The notes beneath the pieces were generated by a model. That model made no database searches. It saw only the letters and a program-made list of their open reading frames with translations, and was not told the origin of the DNA. From AP-15 sp963736715 (GTDB lineage Bacteria; Pseudomonadota; Alphaproteobacteria; ATCC43930; CGMCC-115725), in NCBI GenBank assembly GCA_963736715.1, contig CAVTQA010000013.1:1-64000 (forward strand): DNA of 64,000 bases. The letters are read 5' to 3'. This document shows, piece by piece, positions 35,318-44,669 of the stretch. The number at the start of each line of letters is the position of its first letter. The stretch's first letter is position 1. The translations under genes were made by a program, and so were the position numbers.

Positions 35318-36200
35318 TCACCCGATGATTTCCTCCTTTCGATACCCCTGGGCGTAGAGGAGGCCCGTCAGATCGGCATGGTCGAGGCGCCACCGAGCGC
35401 TCGCGGCGACGGCTGGTTTGGCGTGGAAGGCGATCCCGATCCCGGCGGCGGCCAGCATCGGCAGATCATTGGCGCCGTCGCCGACAGCCATCGACTGCTG
35501 CAGTGGTACGGCATGGTCGGCAGCCAGCGCGAGCAGCGTTTCCCTCTTGCTCTGTCCGGTCACGATCGGTGGAGGGACCGTGCCGGCGATGCGGCCTGCT
35601 GTCACATCAAGCTGGTTGGCGACGACGTGATCGAACCCGAGGTCCACAGCAACAGCTTTGGCAAAAATCATAAAGCCGGACGAAACGAGCGCTGTGACCG
35701 CTCCGGCGCTGCGCATCGTCGCGATCAACTGCCGGGCCCCCGCTCTCAGCCGGATACGGCAGGCCGCTTCGTCGAGCGTGTGATCCGGCAGGCCGGCGAG
35801 CAGGGCGACGCGCGCCTCGAGCGCGGCGGTGAACTCGAGCTCTCCATTCATTGCGCGGCGGGTGATTTCCGAGATTTCTTGACGGAGCCCGATGAAATCG
35901 GCGAGCTCGTCGAGCATTTCATTCTCGATGATCGTCAGATTCCATATCGGCGACGAGGAGACGTTTGCGGCGATTCTTGGCCGGCTGAACCAGAACGTCG
36001 ATCTCGGCATCGCCGATCGCGGCGCGCGCGGCCGCCTCGGCGAGCGCCGGGCTGGCCGCATCGAGAACAAGATCGCAGGCGTCGTCCGCGAGCCAGGTCG
36101 GCTCGCCCGCAATTCCGGCCGCGCCGGCGACCGCGCCGGCTAGGTCGGGCAGATTTTGCCGTCCACGAACACCAGCGATGAGGGTGAGGACGTTCGTCAT
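35318..36200 (-). pseudogene. serB: Phosphoserine phosphatase SerB, frameshifted
   Basis: Two frames make one 293-residue SerB. The N-terminal part starts MTNVLTLIAGVRGRQNLPDL at 36200. After KNRRKRLLVADMES the frame breaks at about 35937, and the rest continues as TIIENEMLDELADFIGLRQE, SSGFMIFAKAVAVDLG and QSMAVGDGANDLPMLAAAG. Removing one base (TCTG to TCG) at 35936-35938 restores DMESTIIENE, the HAD motif I of SerB. Here the second motif-I acid is Glu (DxE), which is usual for the ACT-type alphaproteobacterial form. It carries out the last step of serine synthesis. Every motif is intact on both sides of the break, so an extra base in the sequence is more likely than a dead gene. Confidence 0.85.
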
Positions 36201-37198
36201 GGATCGTCCTCCTACCCCGGCCGTCCGCCCGGTCACAAGCGGCTCGCCGAGCCACGACAGCGCACCCCCGGTCCTCGTCATCGCCGGACCGACGGCGAGC
36301 GGCAAGTCCGCGCTCGCGCTCGAACTGGCCGACCTATGCGGCGGCACGATCATCAACGCCGACAGCCTGCAGATCTACTCCGATCTTCGGATACTGACGG
36401 CGCGGCCCGACCAAGCTGCGCAAGCGCGAGCACCGCACCGGCTCTACGGCTTCCTCGATGCGAGAGAGCGCGGGTCGGCCGCGCTATGGCGGGCCCTCGC
36501 GCTCGACGAGATCGCCGAGGCGACAATGGCCGGCCGCCTGCCTATCCTGGTCGGCGGCACCGGGCTCTACTTGCGGGCGATCAAGGAAGGATTAGCGCCC
36601 GTCCCGGATATCCCCGCGGAGATCCGGCAAGAGGCGATCGAGCTTCATCGCGCGCTGGGCGGCGTTGGGTTTCGCGAGCGGCTGGCTCGGCTCGATCCGG
36701 CAGCTGCACAGCGGCTGTTCCCCGGAGACAAACAGCGGCTCATCCGCGCCTTTGAGGTGGTGCGGGCGACCGGGGTGACTATCGGGACTTGGCAGCACCA
36801 GACAAAATCGGAAACCGCCTATCGGTTCGGGACGATCCTGCTCGCGCCGCCGCGAGAGCGGCTTTATGCGGCGTGCGATGCCAGGCTCATTCAGATGATC
36901 GAGGCCGGCGCTCTGGCCGAGGCCAAGGCGCTCGCCGCACGCCGCCTCGATCCCAGCCTTCCCGGCAATGAAGGCGGTGGGTCTTCCCGAACTCATGGCT
37001 TACCTGGACGGCGATATCCCGCTCGGTGCCGCAATAGCTGCAGCGCAGCGCGCCACCCGGCGATACGCCAAACGCCAAATGACCTGGTTCCGACATCAAA
37101 TGACCCCGGACCTGGTACTTAGCGCGCAATTTTCGGAAAGTTTGCTGCGCTGCTCACGTCATTTTATTGATCAGTTTTTGTTGACCAAGCCCGTATAG
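36199..37198 (+). pseudogene. miaA: tRNA dimethylallyltransferase MiaA, frameshifted near the C-terminus
   Basis: The N-terminal 250 residues are a normal MiaA: P-loop IAGPTASGKSALALELA, the INADSLQIYSDLRILTARPD segment, VGGTGLYLRAIKEGLAPVPD and the LFPGDKQRLIRAFEVVRATG block. After LDPSLP the frame breaks, and the conserved ending AMKAVGLPELMAYLDGDIPL, then RYAKRQMTWFRHQ, continues in the next frame to TAG at 37196-37198. Removing one C from the CCC at about 36959-36962 restores a 332-residue protein. MiaA adds an isopentenyl group to A37 of tRNAs reading UNN codons. The start ATG overlaps the divergent serB start codon. The upstream ATG at 36178 is possible but less likely. Confidence 0.88.
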
Positions 37199-37209
37199 CT
37201 GACTACGTT
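37181..37209 (+). promoter_or_regulatory. Candidate promoter of ilvB
   Basis: TTGACC (37181-37186) and TACGTT (37204-37209) are 17 bp apart, overlapping the miaA end, and lie 82 bp before the ilvB start. The -35 is good and the -10 weak. Downstream GC-rich inverted repeats (around 37212-37227 and 37242-37262) could fold in the leader, but no T run and no leader peptide rich in branched amino acids was seen, so attenuation is not claimed. Confidence 0.35.
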
Positions 37210-37290
37210 GCGCCCCCGCCCTGGGGCACCAACTACTCCTCGGCGGCGCGCGTTTCCTCGCGCCCGATATTGCTGCCGATGGAGGTTGTC

Positions 37291-39054
37291 ATGCCGGCCG
37301 AGCCGTTGAGCGGAGCGGAGATCGTCATCAAGGCTCTGGTCGATCAGGGCGTCGATGTCGTATTCGGCTATCCCGGCGGCGCCGTCCTGCCGATCTACGA
37401 TGCGCTGTTCAAGCAGAACTCACTGCGCCACATCCTGGTGCGGCACGAGCAGGGCGCAGTGCACGCGGCCGAGGGCTATGCCCGCTCGACCGGGCGGGTC
37501 GGGGTCGTGCTCGTAACGAGCGGTCCCGGTGCGACCAACGCGGTCACCGGCTTGACCGACGCGCTGATGGACTCGGTGCCGATCGTCTGCCTGACCGGCC
37601 AGGTCCCGACGCACCTGATCGGTAACGACGCATTCCAGGAAGCCGACACGACCGGTATTACGCGGCCCTGCACAAAGCACAATTATCTCGTCAAGGACGT
37701 CCGCGAACTGGCCCGCATGCTGCACGAGGCCTTTTATGTCGCGAAGAGCGGTCGCCCGGGGCCGGTCGTCGTCGATTTGCCGAAGGACGTCCTGTTCGCG
37801 CCCGGCCCTTATCGCGCGCCCGAAGAGGTCCGTCACAAGAGCTACCGTCCGCAGTTGCGGCCCGATCCGGCCCGGATCACTCAAGCCGTCGAGATGATTG
37901 CTCAAGCGAAACGCCCGCTTTTCTACGGCGGCGGCGGCCTGATCAATTCCGGGCCCGAGGCCTGCGCCCGCTTCGCCGAGCTGGTGCGGCTGACCGATGT
38001 GCCGTGCACTCTGACTTTGATGGGGCTCGGCGCGTTTCCGGCGGCCGACCCGCATTTCCTCGGCATGGTCGGGATGCACGGCACCTACGAGGCGAATTTG
38101 GCGATGCACGGCTGCGATCTGATGGTCGCCGTCGGGTCGCGCTTCGACGATCGGGTCACCGGCCGTCTCAACGCCTTTTCGCCCGGTTCCAAGAAGATCC
38201 ACATCGACATAGACCCGTCCTCGATCAACAAGAACGTGCGTGTGGATTTGCCGATCATTGGCGATGTCGGCGAGGCGCTGTCGGCCATTCTGGCCGCCGG
38301 ACCCGCCGCGTTGCGCAGCGGCGACAGCGCGGCGAGAGACAAATGGTGGCGCGCGATCGAGGTGTGGCGGGCGCGCGATTGCCTGCGATACGACCGCAGC
38401 CGGCGCGATCTGATCAAGCCGCAATATGCGATCGAGCGGCTTTACGCGCTGACCCGCGACCGTGATGTCTACATCACCACGGAGGTCGGCCAGCACCAGA
38501 TGTGGGCCGCCCAGTTCTTCAAGTTCGAGGAGCCGAACCGCTGGATGACCTCGGGCGGCCTCGGCACGATGGGATATGGGTTGCCGGCGGCCATGGGTGT
38601 GCAGATCGCCCATCCCGATGCCCTCGTCATCGACATTGCCGGCGAAGCCTCGGTGCTAATGAACATTCAGGAAATGTCGACCGTCGCCCAGTACCGGCTG
38701 CCGGTCAAAGTGTTTATCGTCAACAACCAGTATATGGGCATGGTGCGGCAGTGGCAGGAACTCCTGCACGGCGGCCGCTATTCGGAGAGCTACACCGCGG
38801 CGCTCCCCGATTTTGTCAAGCTCGCCGACGCCTTCGGTGCGGTCGGGCGGCGGGTAGAGGATCCGGCGGAGCTCGACGATGCGATCCGCGAGATGCTGGA
38901 CACCGACCGCGCCTTCATTCTCGACGTCGCAGTCGACCCGGCCGAGAATTGCTTTCCGATGATCCCGTCGGGCGCGGCCCATAACGAGATGCTGCTCGGG
39001 CCCGAGGACGAGGCCGAAAAACCGGTCTCCGAGGAAGGGATGGTGCTCGTCTGA
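37291..39054 (+). CDS. ilvB: Acetolactate synthase large (catalytic) subunit
   Basis: A 587-residue ThDP enzyme. The N-terminal domain has VVFGYPGGAVLPIYDALF with the catalytic glutamate in RHEQGAVHAAEGYARSTG; the middle domain has VGSRFDDRVTGRL; the C-terminal ThDP/Mg domain has GGLGTMGYGLPAAMG and the GEASVLMNIQEMSTV...NNQY metal-binding motif. It joins two pyruvates, or pyruvate and 2-oxobutyrate, in the first shared step of branched-chain amino acid synthesis. The GEAS in place of the usual GDGS is a conservative change in the metal motif and worth noting. ATG 37291 is chosen because TGGAGG lies directly before it. ilvN follows 7 bases after the stop codon. Confidence 0.96.
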   Translation: MPAEPLSGAEIVIKALVDQGVDVVFGYPGGAVLPIYDALFKQNSLRHILVRHEQGAVHAAEGYARSTGRVGVVLVTSGPGATNAVTGLTDALMDSVPIVCLTGQVPTHLIGNDAFQEADTTGITRPCTKHNYLVKDVRELARMLHEAFYVAKSGRPGPVVVDLPKDVLFAPGPYRAPEEVRHKSYRPQLRPDPARITQAVEMIAQAKRPLFYGGGGLINSGPEACARFAELVRLTDVPCTLTLMGLGAFPAADPHFLGMVGMHGTYEANLAMHGCDLMVAVGSRFDDRVTGRLNAFSPGSKKIHIDIDPSSINKNVRVDLPIIGDVGEALSAILAAGPAALRSGDSAARDKWWRAIEVWRARDCLRYDRSRRDLIKPQYAIERLYALTRDRDVYITTEVGQHQMWAAQFFKFEEPNRWMTSGGLGTMGYGLPAAMGVQIAHPDALVIDIAGEASVLMNIQEMSTVAQYRLPVKVFIVNNQYMGMVRQWQELLHGGRYSESYTAALPDFVKLADAFGAVGRRVEDPAELDDAIREMLDTDRAFILDVAVDPAENCFPMIPSGAAHNEMLLGPEDEAEKPVSEEGMVLV

Positions 39055-39061
39055 GGCGCAG

Positions 39062-39566
39062 GTGACGGAAATCGAGCGGCACACGATCGCCGTGCTCGTC
39101 GACAACGAGCCAGGCGTCCTCGCCCGCGTCATCGGGCTGTTCTCCGGGCGCGGCTACAACATCGAGAGCCTGACGGTCGCCGAGGTGGACCGCGCGAACG
39201 GACTGTCGCGGATCACGATCGTGACCACCGGAACCCCGATGATCATCGAGCAGATCAAGGCGCAGCTGTCGCGGCTGGTGCCGGTTCACAAAATCCACGA
39301 TCTGACCGATGAGGGACCCTTTGTCGAGCGCGAGATGGCGCTGATCAAGGTCGCCGGGAAGGGCGAGTCGCGCATCGAGAGCCTGCGACTCGCCGATATC
39401 TTCCGCGCCCGCGTCGTCGAACTCGACTACGGAGAGCTTCGTTTTCGAGATGACGGGCTCGAGCGAAAAGCTCAACGCCTTCATCATCTTGATGGAACCC
39501 CTTGGCCTCGTCGAGATCTCGCGTACCGGCGCGGCGGCGATCTCGCGGGGGGCTGCGAGCTTTTAA
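39062..39566 (+). pseudogene. ilvN: Acetolactate synthase small (regulatory) subunit, frameshifted
   Basis: From GTG 39062 the sequence reads HTIAVLVDNEPGVLARVIGL, then FSGRGYNIESLTVAEVD, the ACT domain that binds valine, and continues through KVAGKGESRIESLRLADIFR. After YGEL the frame breaks; the normal ending FEMTGSSEKLNAFIILMEPL, then ISRTGAAAISRGAASF, is found in the next frame up to TAA at 39564-39566. Dropping one base at 39437-39440 restores a 167-residue IlvN. IlvN stimulates IlvB and makes it sensitive to valine. Loss of it would be a serious defect, so an extra base in the sequence is the simpler reading. Confidence 0.88.
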
Positions 39567-39609
39567 GAGGCAAGCGACGAGAGCCGCCCCCTCACGATAG
39601 GAGAGCGAA

Positions 39610-40629
39610 ATGCGGGTTTATTACGACCGGGATGCCGATGTGAACCTGGTCAAATCGAAGAAGGTCGCAATCATCGGTTATGGCAGCCAGGGCCACGCGC
39701 ATGCCAACAACCTGCGCGACAGCGGGGTCAAGGACGTCGTCGTGGCGTTGCGGCCCGGTTCGGCTTCGGTAAAGAAGGCCGAGGAGGCGGGGCTGCGCGT
39801 GATGAATTCGGCGGAGGCCGCCAAATGGGCCGACATCGTCATGGTCCTGACCCCCGACGAGTTGCAGGCCGCCCTTTATGCCGGCGAGCTGCGCCCCAAC
39901 ATGCGCGAAGGCACCGCTCTCGCTTTCGCGCATGGCCTGAGCATCCATTTCCGCTTGATCGAGCCGCGCCCCGACATGGATGTGTTCATGATCGCGCCGA
40001 AGGGGCCGGGCCACACGGTGCGTTCGGAATATCTGCGCGGCGGTGGGGTTCCCTGTCTCGTCGCGGTCGAGCAGAACCCGTCCAGCAACGCGCTCGAAAT
40101 CGCGCTCTCCTACGCATCGGCAATCGGCGGGGGCCGGGCCGGGGTGATCGAGACGACTTTCAGGGAGGAATGCGAGACCGATTTGTTCGGCGAGCAGTCG
40201 GTGCTGTGCGGCGGGCTGACCTCGCTCATTCTCGCGGCGTTCGAAACCTTGGTCGAAGCCGGATATGCGCCCGAGATGGCCTATTTCGAATGCTGCCACG
40301 AGATGAAGCTGATCGTCGACCTGATATACGAGGGCGGCATCGCGAATATGCGCTACTCGATCTCCAACACTGCCGAGTATGGCGACTACACGCGTGGCCC
40401 CAGGCTGATCGATGGCCATGTCCGGGCCGAGATGAAAAAGATCCTGGCCGATATACAGTCGGGCAATTTCGCGCGTGAATGGGTGCTCGAAAACACCGCC
40501 GGACAACCCAGCTTCAAGGCCCTGCGCCGCCGCGCCGCCGAGCACGAAATCGAAAAGATCGGCGAGAAGCTGCGCGCGATGATGCCCTGGATCGCCGAGA
40601 ACCGCCTGGTAGACCGATCGCGGAACTAG
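39610..40629 (+). CDS. ilvC: Ketol-acid reductoisomerase
   Basis: A 339-residue class I enzyme. The Rossmann motif is VAIIGYGSQGHAHANNLRDS. The C-terminal knotted domain has the metal ligands in EECETDLFGEQSVLCGGLTS and the ECCHEMKLIVDLIYEGGI stretch. It converts acetolactate to dihydroxyisovalerate using NADPH and Mg2+. A GATAGGAG ribosome site precedes the ATG. It completes an ilvB-ilvN-ilvC unit, the first two enzymes of the valine/isoleucine pathway, and no leucine genes follow. Confidence 0.97.
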   Translation: MRVYYDRDADVNLVKSKKVAIIGYGSQGHAHANNLRDSGVKDVVVALRPGSASVKKAEEAGLRVMNSAEAAKWADIVMVLTPDELQAALYAGELRPNMREGTALAFAHGLSIHFRLIEPRPDMDVFMIAPKGPGHTVRSEYLRGGGVPCLVAVEQNPSSNALEIALSYASAIGGGRAGVIETTFREECETDLFGEQSVLCGGLTSLILAAFETLVEAGYAPEMAYFECCHEMKLIVDLIYEGGIANMRYSISNTAEYGDYTRGPRLIDGHVRAEMKKILADIQSGNFAREWVLENTAGQPSFKALRRRAAEHEIEKIGEKLRAMMPWIAENRLVDRSRN

Positions 40630-40630
40630 C

Positions 40631-42173
40631 CTGCTGCGCGTCCTTCACGTCACTGCCGAGCTCTATCCTTGGGTCAAATCCGGCGGGCTTGGCGATGTTG
40701 CCGCCGCGCTGCCGCCGGCGCTGACCGCGCTCGGGGTCGATGCGCGCCTGCTGCTGCCCGGTTTCCGGGGCTTTCTCGATGCGTTTCCCGGCATTACCGA
40801 TGCCGCCCGGCTGCACACGCCCTTCGCGGCGGAGCGGGTACGGGTGGGCCTCGCTCCGGTGCCGGGCTCGGAACTCCTGGCTTACCTGATCGACCAACCG
40901 GGGTTCTACGATCGGCCTGGCAATCCCTATGCAGGTCCGGACGGGCGCGATTGGCCCGACAATCATCGCCGCTTCGGGCTTTTCGGCTGGATCGCCGCCG
41001 AGCTCGCGCGCGGCGCAGATCCCGGCTGGAGCCCTCACATCCTTCACATTCATGATTGGCATGGCGGCCTCGCCCCGGCGTATCTGATGGCCCGCCCGCC
41101 GGCCGGCGATCATGTCCCGACTGTCTTCACCATTCATAACCTCGCCTATCAGGGCCTGTTTCCCGCCGCTTTGTTTCCCGAGCTCGCGTTGCCGCGGGGG
41201 TTCTTTGCGATCGACGGGGTCGAATTCAATGGTCTGGTCTCGTTCATCAAGTCCGGCTTGTTCTATGCAGACCGCCTGACTACGGTGAGCCCGACCTACG
41301 CACGCGAGATCCAGACCCCGGGTTTTGGCTGCGGTCTCGACGGGCTGCTGCGTACCCGCAGCGACGCGTTGACCGGGATACTGAACGGGGTCGACCCAGC
41401 GCGTCTGGGATCCTCGGCATGACCCGATCTTGCCCCGGTCCTACGGCGCCGAGGACGCTGCGTCGGGGAAGCCCATCGCGAAAGCGGCGCTGCAGCGCCG
41501 GCTTGGGCTCGACGATTGCCAGGACGCACCATTATTCGGCGTGGTCAGCCGGCTGACGCCGCAGAAGGGCCTCGATCTGCTCCTCGCGTGTTTGCCGGAA
41601 ATCGTCACCGAAGGCAGCCGGCTCGCCATCCTCGGTTCTGGGGACAGCGATCTGGAGCACGGCTTTTCCGCGGCAGCCGCTGCCCACCAGGGGGATATCG
41701 CCGTCGAGATCGGTTATGACGAAGCGCTGTCCCATCTGATCATCGCGGGCGCGGACATAGTCCTCGTTCCGTCGCGCTTCGAGCCCTGCGGCCTGACCCA
41801 GCTCTATGCCTTGCGCTACGGCACGTTGCCGCTGGTCCGCCGCGTCGGCGGCCTGGCCGATACCGTAGTCGATGCGACGGCGATCAGCCTGGCGGACGGC
41901 AGCGCCGACGGCTTCGCGTTTGACGGAGATAGCCCGCCAGCGCTGATGGCAGCGGTCCGGCGGGCGAGCGGCCTATTTCGCGAGCGCGCGGTTTGGCTGC
42001 GCATGATGCGGCGGGCCATGACCCGCGATTTCAGCTGGACGGCTGCGGCGCGCCGGTACGTCGCGGTCTATCGCGAGGCTGCGGCCGGACCTGGTCCCTT
42101 GAGCCAGCGCAGAGCTGTCAGCCTAGACGCTAGTCCTTGGCCCGCTCGAGGTAGCTGCCGTCGGCGGTGCTGA
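40631..42173 (+). pseudogene. glgA: Glycogen (starch) synthase GlgA, frameshifted and with an odd start
   Basis: The frame after ilvC reads LLRVLHVTAELYPWVKSGGL, then GDVAAALPPAL, the ADP-glucose-binding KSGGLGDV start of GlgA. It continues to LTGILNGVDPA and breaks at 41399-41405; the second half runs on as GLDDCQDAPLFGVVSRLTPQ, then VPSRFEPCGLTQLYALRYG, the E-x7-E motif. Removing one base rejoins ALWDPRHDPILPRSYG. No ATG, GTG or TTG lies between the last in-frame stop (40610) and the KSGGL motif, so the start is a CTG (40631 or 40634) or hidden by another error. It transfers glucose from ADP-glucose to glycogen. The C-terminal part overlaps the end of efp by about 44 bases, so the true stop may come earlier. 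Confidence 0.8.
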
Positions 42174-42696
42174 CGACGATACGCGTGCCCGGGCCGATAT
42201 GCGGCGGGATCATCACGCGGCGCCCATTTTCGAGCTTGCCCGGCTTGTAGGAAGACGACGCCGTCTGGCCCCGTACGACCGGATCGGCTTCGACGACTTC
42301 CACTACCACGTTGGGCGGCAGCTCGACCGATAATGCGGAGCCCTCGTGCAGCATCACCTGGCACACCATTCCTTCGCTCAGAAAATCGGCCGGGTCGCCG
42401 ATCGTCTCGCGCGGGATCGAAATCTGCTCGAAGGTGTCGTTGTCCATAAACGTCGCCAGACCGCCGTCCATGAACAGAAATTGCATTTCCTTCTCGTCTA
42501 GGCGCACCCGCTCGACCGTTTCCTGGGTTCGGAAACGCTCGTTCAGTTTAGACCCGCCGCGCAGATCGCGCAGCTCGACTTGGGCGAAGGCGCCGCCCTT
42601 GCCGGGCTGAACCAATTCGCGCTTCAGCACGAGCCAGAGCTTGTTCTGGTGCTCGAGAACATTGCCCGGCTTGATGTCGATGGCATTGATTTTCAT
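42130..42696 (-). CDS. efp: Elongation factor P
   Basis: A 188-residue EF-P with its three beta domains: KOW-like N-terminal domain with the loop ELVQPGKGGAFAQVELRDLR, whose lysine in PGKGG is the site of beta-lysylation, then the OB domains (RLDEKEMQFLFMDGGLATFM; PVVRGQTASSSYKPGKLENG). It relieves ribosomes stalled at polyproline stretches. The gene is divergent from epmA, which encodes the enzyme that attaches lysine to this residue. No epmB (lysine 2,3-aminomutase) is in the window. Confidence 0.96.
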   Translation of the reverse strand: MKINAIDIKPGNVLEHQNKLWLVLKRELVQPGKGGAFAQVELRDLRGGSKLNERFRTQETVERVRLDEKEMQFLFMDGGLATFMDNDTFEQISIPRETIGDPADFLSEGMVCQVMLHEGSALSVELPPNVVVEVVEADPVVRGQTASSSYKPGKLENGRRVMIPPHIGPGTRIVVSTADGSYLERAKD

Positions 42697-42776
42697 TGGC
42701 GGGATCTCGGGAGGGGCCTCGACGTATCCTAAACCCTAACATAGTTCAGCGCACCGGCGAGAACGAGGGCAGGACG

Positions 42777-43816
42777 ATGCAGGAATGGTGGCGACCCGAT
42801 CGCTTCGCATTGCGCCGCGCGAGGCTCGAGAAGCGGGTTCGAATCCTCGCAGCTATTCGCAGCTTCTTCGCCGATCGCGGCTTCGTCGAGGTCGACACGC
42901 CGGCTTTGCAGGTGAGCCCGGGGCTCGAACCGCATCTTCGGGCGTTCGCTACCGAGCTTCACGACCCGCAACAGGGGCAGGCCGCCCTGCGTTATCTTCA
43001 CACCTCGCCGGAATTTGCGATGAAGAAGCTGCTCGTCGCCGGAATGCCGTAGGATCTGGCAGCTCGCTCATGTCTTCCGCGACGGCGAGCGGAACGCGAC
43101 ACACCACCCGGAATTCTCGATGCTCGAATGGTACCGCAGTGGAGCCTCCTATCGCGACTTGATGGAGGAGTGCACAGCGCTGGTCCGCGCCTGCCAACAT
43201 GCAGCGGGGGCTCAGGTGCTGAGTTGGCGCGGCCATACCGCCGACGCGATCGGCGATTGGCAGCGGATCAGCGTGGCCGAGGCGTTTCAAGAGCACTGCG
43301 GGCTGGATCTGCTGGCGACAGCTCCCGATCCATTGCATCCCGATTACGATCGCCTTGCCGCCGCCGCGAGCGGCATCGGGATCTCGCCTCATCCCGGGGA
43401 CGATTGGGAGACATTGTTTTTCCGCATTTTCCTCGACCGCATCGAGCCCCGGCTCGGCCTCGGAGTGCCGACAATTCTTTACGATTACCCGCTCTCGATG
43501 GCCGCACTGTCGCGCCGCCGTCCGGATGACCCTCGTCTCGCCGAGCGCTTCGAGGTCTATATTTGCGGGCTTGGAACTCGCCAACGCCTTCGGCGAGCTC
43601 ACGGATGCCGCCGAGCAGCGCGCCCGCTTTCTCGCCGACCAGGTCCGCAAACGGCAGCTCTATGGCCAGACCTACCCGATCGACGAGGATTTCCTCGCCG
43701 CTCTCGAGCACGGCTTGCCCGCCTGCGCCGGCATCGCGCTCGGCTTCGACCGGCTCATCATGCTCGCCACCGGGGCCGAGGACATCGAAGAGGTGCTGTG
43801 GGCGCCGGTCCGGTGA
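42777..43816 (+). pseudogene. epmA: EF-P lysyltransferase EpmA (PoxA/GenX), two frameshifts
   Basis: A class II lysyl-tRNA-synthetase-like protein without the anticodon domain, in three frames. It starts MQEWWRPDRFALRRARLEKR and includes the motif 1/2 region LRYLHTSPEFAMKKLLVAGM. One extra T near 43050 breaks the frame before RIWQLAHVFRDGERNATHHP. A second extra base near 43564 breaks it before GLELANAFGELTDAAEQRAR. The ending CAGIALGFDRLIMLATGAED is motif 3. Removing both bases gives 345 residues, the normal length. EpmA attaches beta-lysine to EF-P. Every catalytic motif is present, so both breaks are probably sequence errors. Confidence 0.88.
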
Positions 43817-43820
43817 TTTT

Positions 43821-44669
43821 TCAAGGATGAATGACGGTCTCTGCGCGGCTCACGACGAAGGCTTCGTGGCGTTCTAAAAAATCGACGGTGACCTCGGTAA
43901 ATGCCTCGGGCCGTTCGGTGCTGATCGCGTGACCCGCGTCATAGACGAATACCAGATGGCAATTTGGCAACAGCTCCTTGTAAAAGCGGCCCATTTCAGG
44001 CGGGATGACACGGTCGAGAGTACCGAACAGCACCAAGGTCGAGATCGGCAAGCGGCGCATCTGGGTTTCGAGATCGGCGTCGCGATCGGGCCCGCGCAGA
44101 CGCGCGACCAGAGCCCGCGTCTTCGCCTGGATCGCCGGGTCTGGGACGGGCAGGGCGGCGAGCCGTTCCGGGTGCGCATAAAGCCGCCGCGCCATTTCCT
44201 CCGGCGAGCCGGAAGGCGGCTCGGACCCGATGGGGCGGATGGCAGCCGGCGCTTCCAGGACCAGGCCCTCGACCCGCTCCGGCTGTTGCACCGCCAGCCA
44301 CAACGCGACCTTGGCGCCGAACGAGGTTCCCATCAGATTGAATTTATCGACGCCGAGACTGCTGATCGCAGCGGCCATGGTCTCAGCCAGTTCAGCCATC
44401 GTCCGCGTTCGGATGTTCTCGGGCGACGAGCCGAACCCCGGCATTTCAAAGGCGACCACCCGGTAATGCCGGCACAGCAGATCATGCCCAGGGGTCAGGC
44501 GCATGCCGCCGGCGCCGTGGAGATGCACGAGCGGCGTGCCCTGCCCCGCCTCCATGTAGCGAATACGGAATCCGTCCGCCTCGACAAAACCTTCGCGGAA
44601 CGCCGCGCCGGCTGCTCTATTTTTCAATCCGTCCTGGGTCTGGGCCACAATCGGACCCTTCTTGCTCAT
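43821..44669 (-). CDS. Alpha/beta-fold hydrolase
   Basis: A 282-residue alpha/beta hydrolase. The oxyanion region is LVHLHGAGGM, the nucleophile elbow GTSFGAK carries the serine, the acid is Asp in GTLDRVIPPE, and the catalytic His is in YDAGHAISTERPEAF. The start ATG at 44669 overlaps the stop codon of the upstream luciferase-like gene (ATGA), so the pair is translationally coupled. Substrate unknown; similar pairs are often annotated as ring-cleavage or ester hydrolases beside flavin monooxygenases. That functional link is inference. Confidence 0.85.
   Translation of the reverse strand: MSKKGPIVAQTQDGLKNRAAGAAFREGFVEADGFRIRYMEAGQGTPLVHLHGAGGMRLTPGHDLLCRHYRVVAFEMPGFGSSPENIRTRTMAELAETMAAAISSLGVDKFNLMGTSFGAKVALWLAVQQPERVEGLVLEAPAAIRPIGSEPPSGSPEEMARRLYAHPERLAALPVPDPAIQAKTRALVARLRGPDRDADLETQMRRLPISTLVLFGTLDRVIPPEMGRFYKELLPNCHLVFVYDAGHAISTERPEAFTEVTVDFLERHEAFVVSRAETVIHP

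Noticed and set aside
37199..37290. Attenuator or leader peptide before ilvB
   Set aside because: GC-rich inverted repeats exist, but there is no short frame rich in Ile, Leu or Val codons and no T run after a hairpin.
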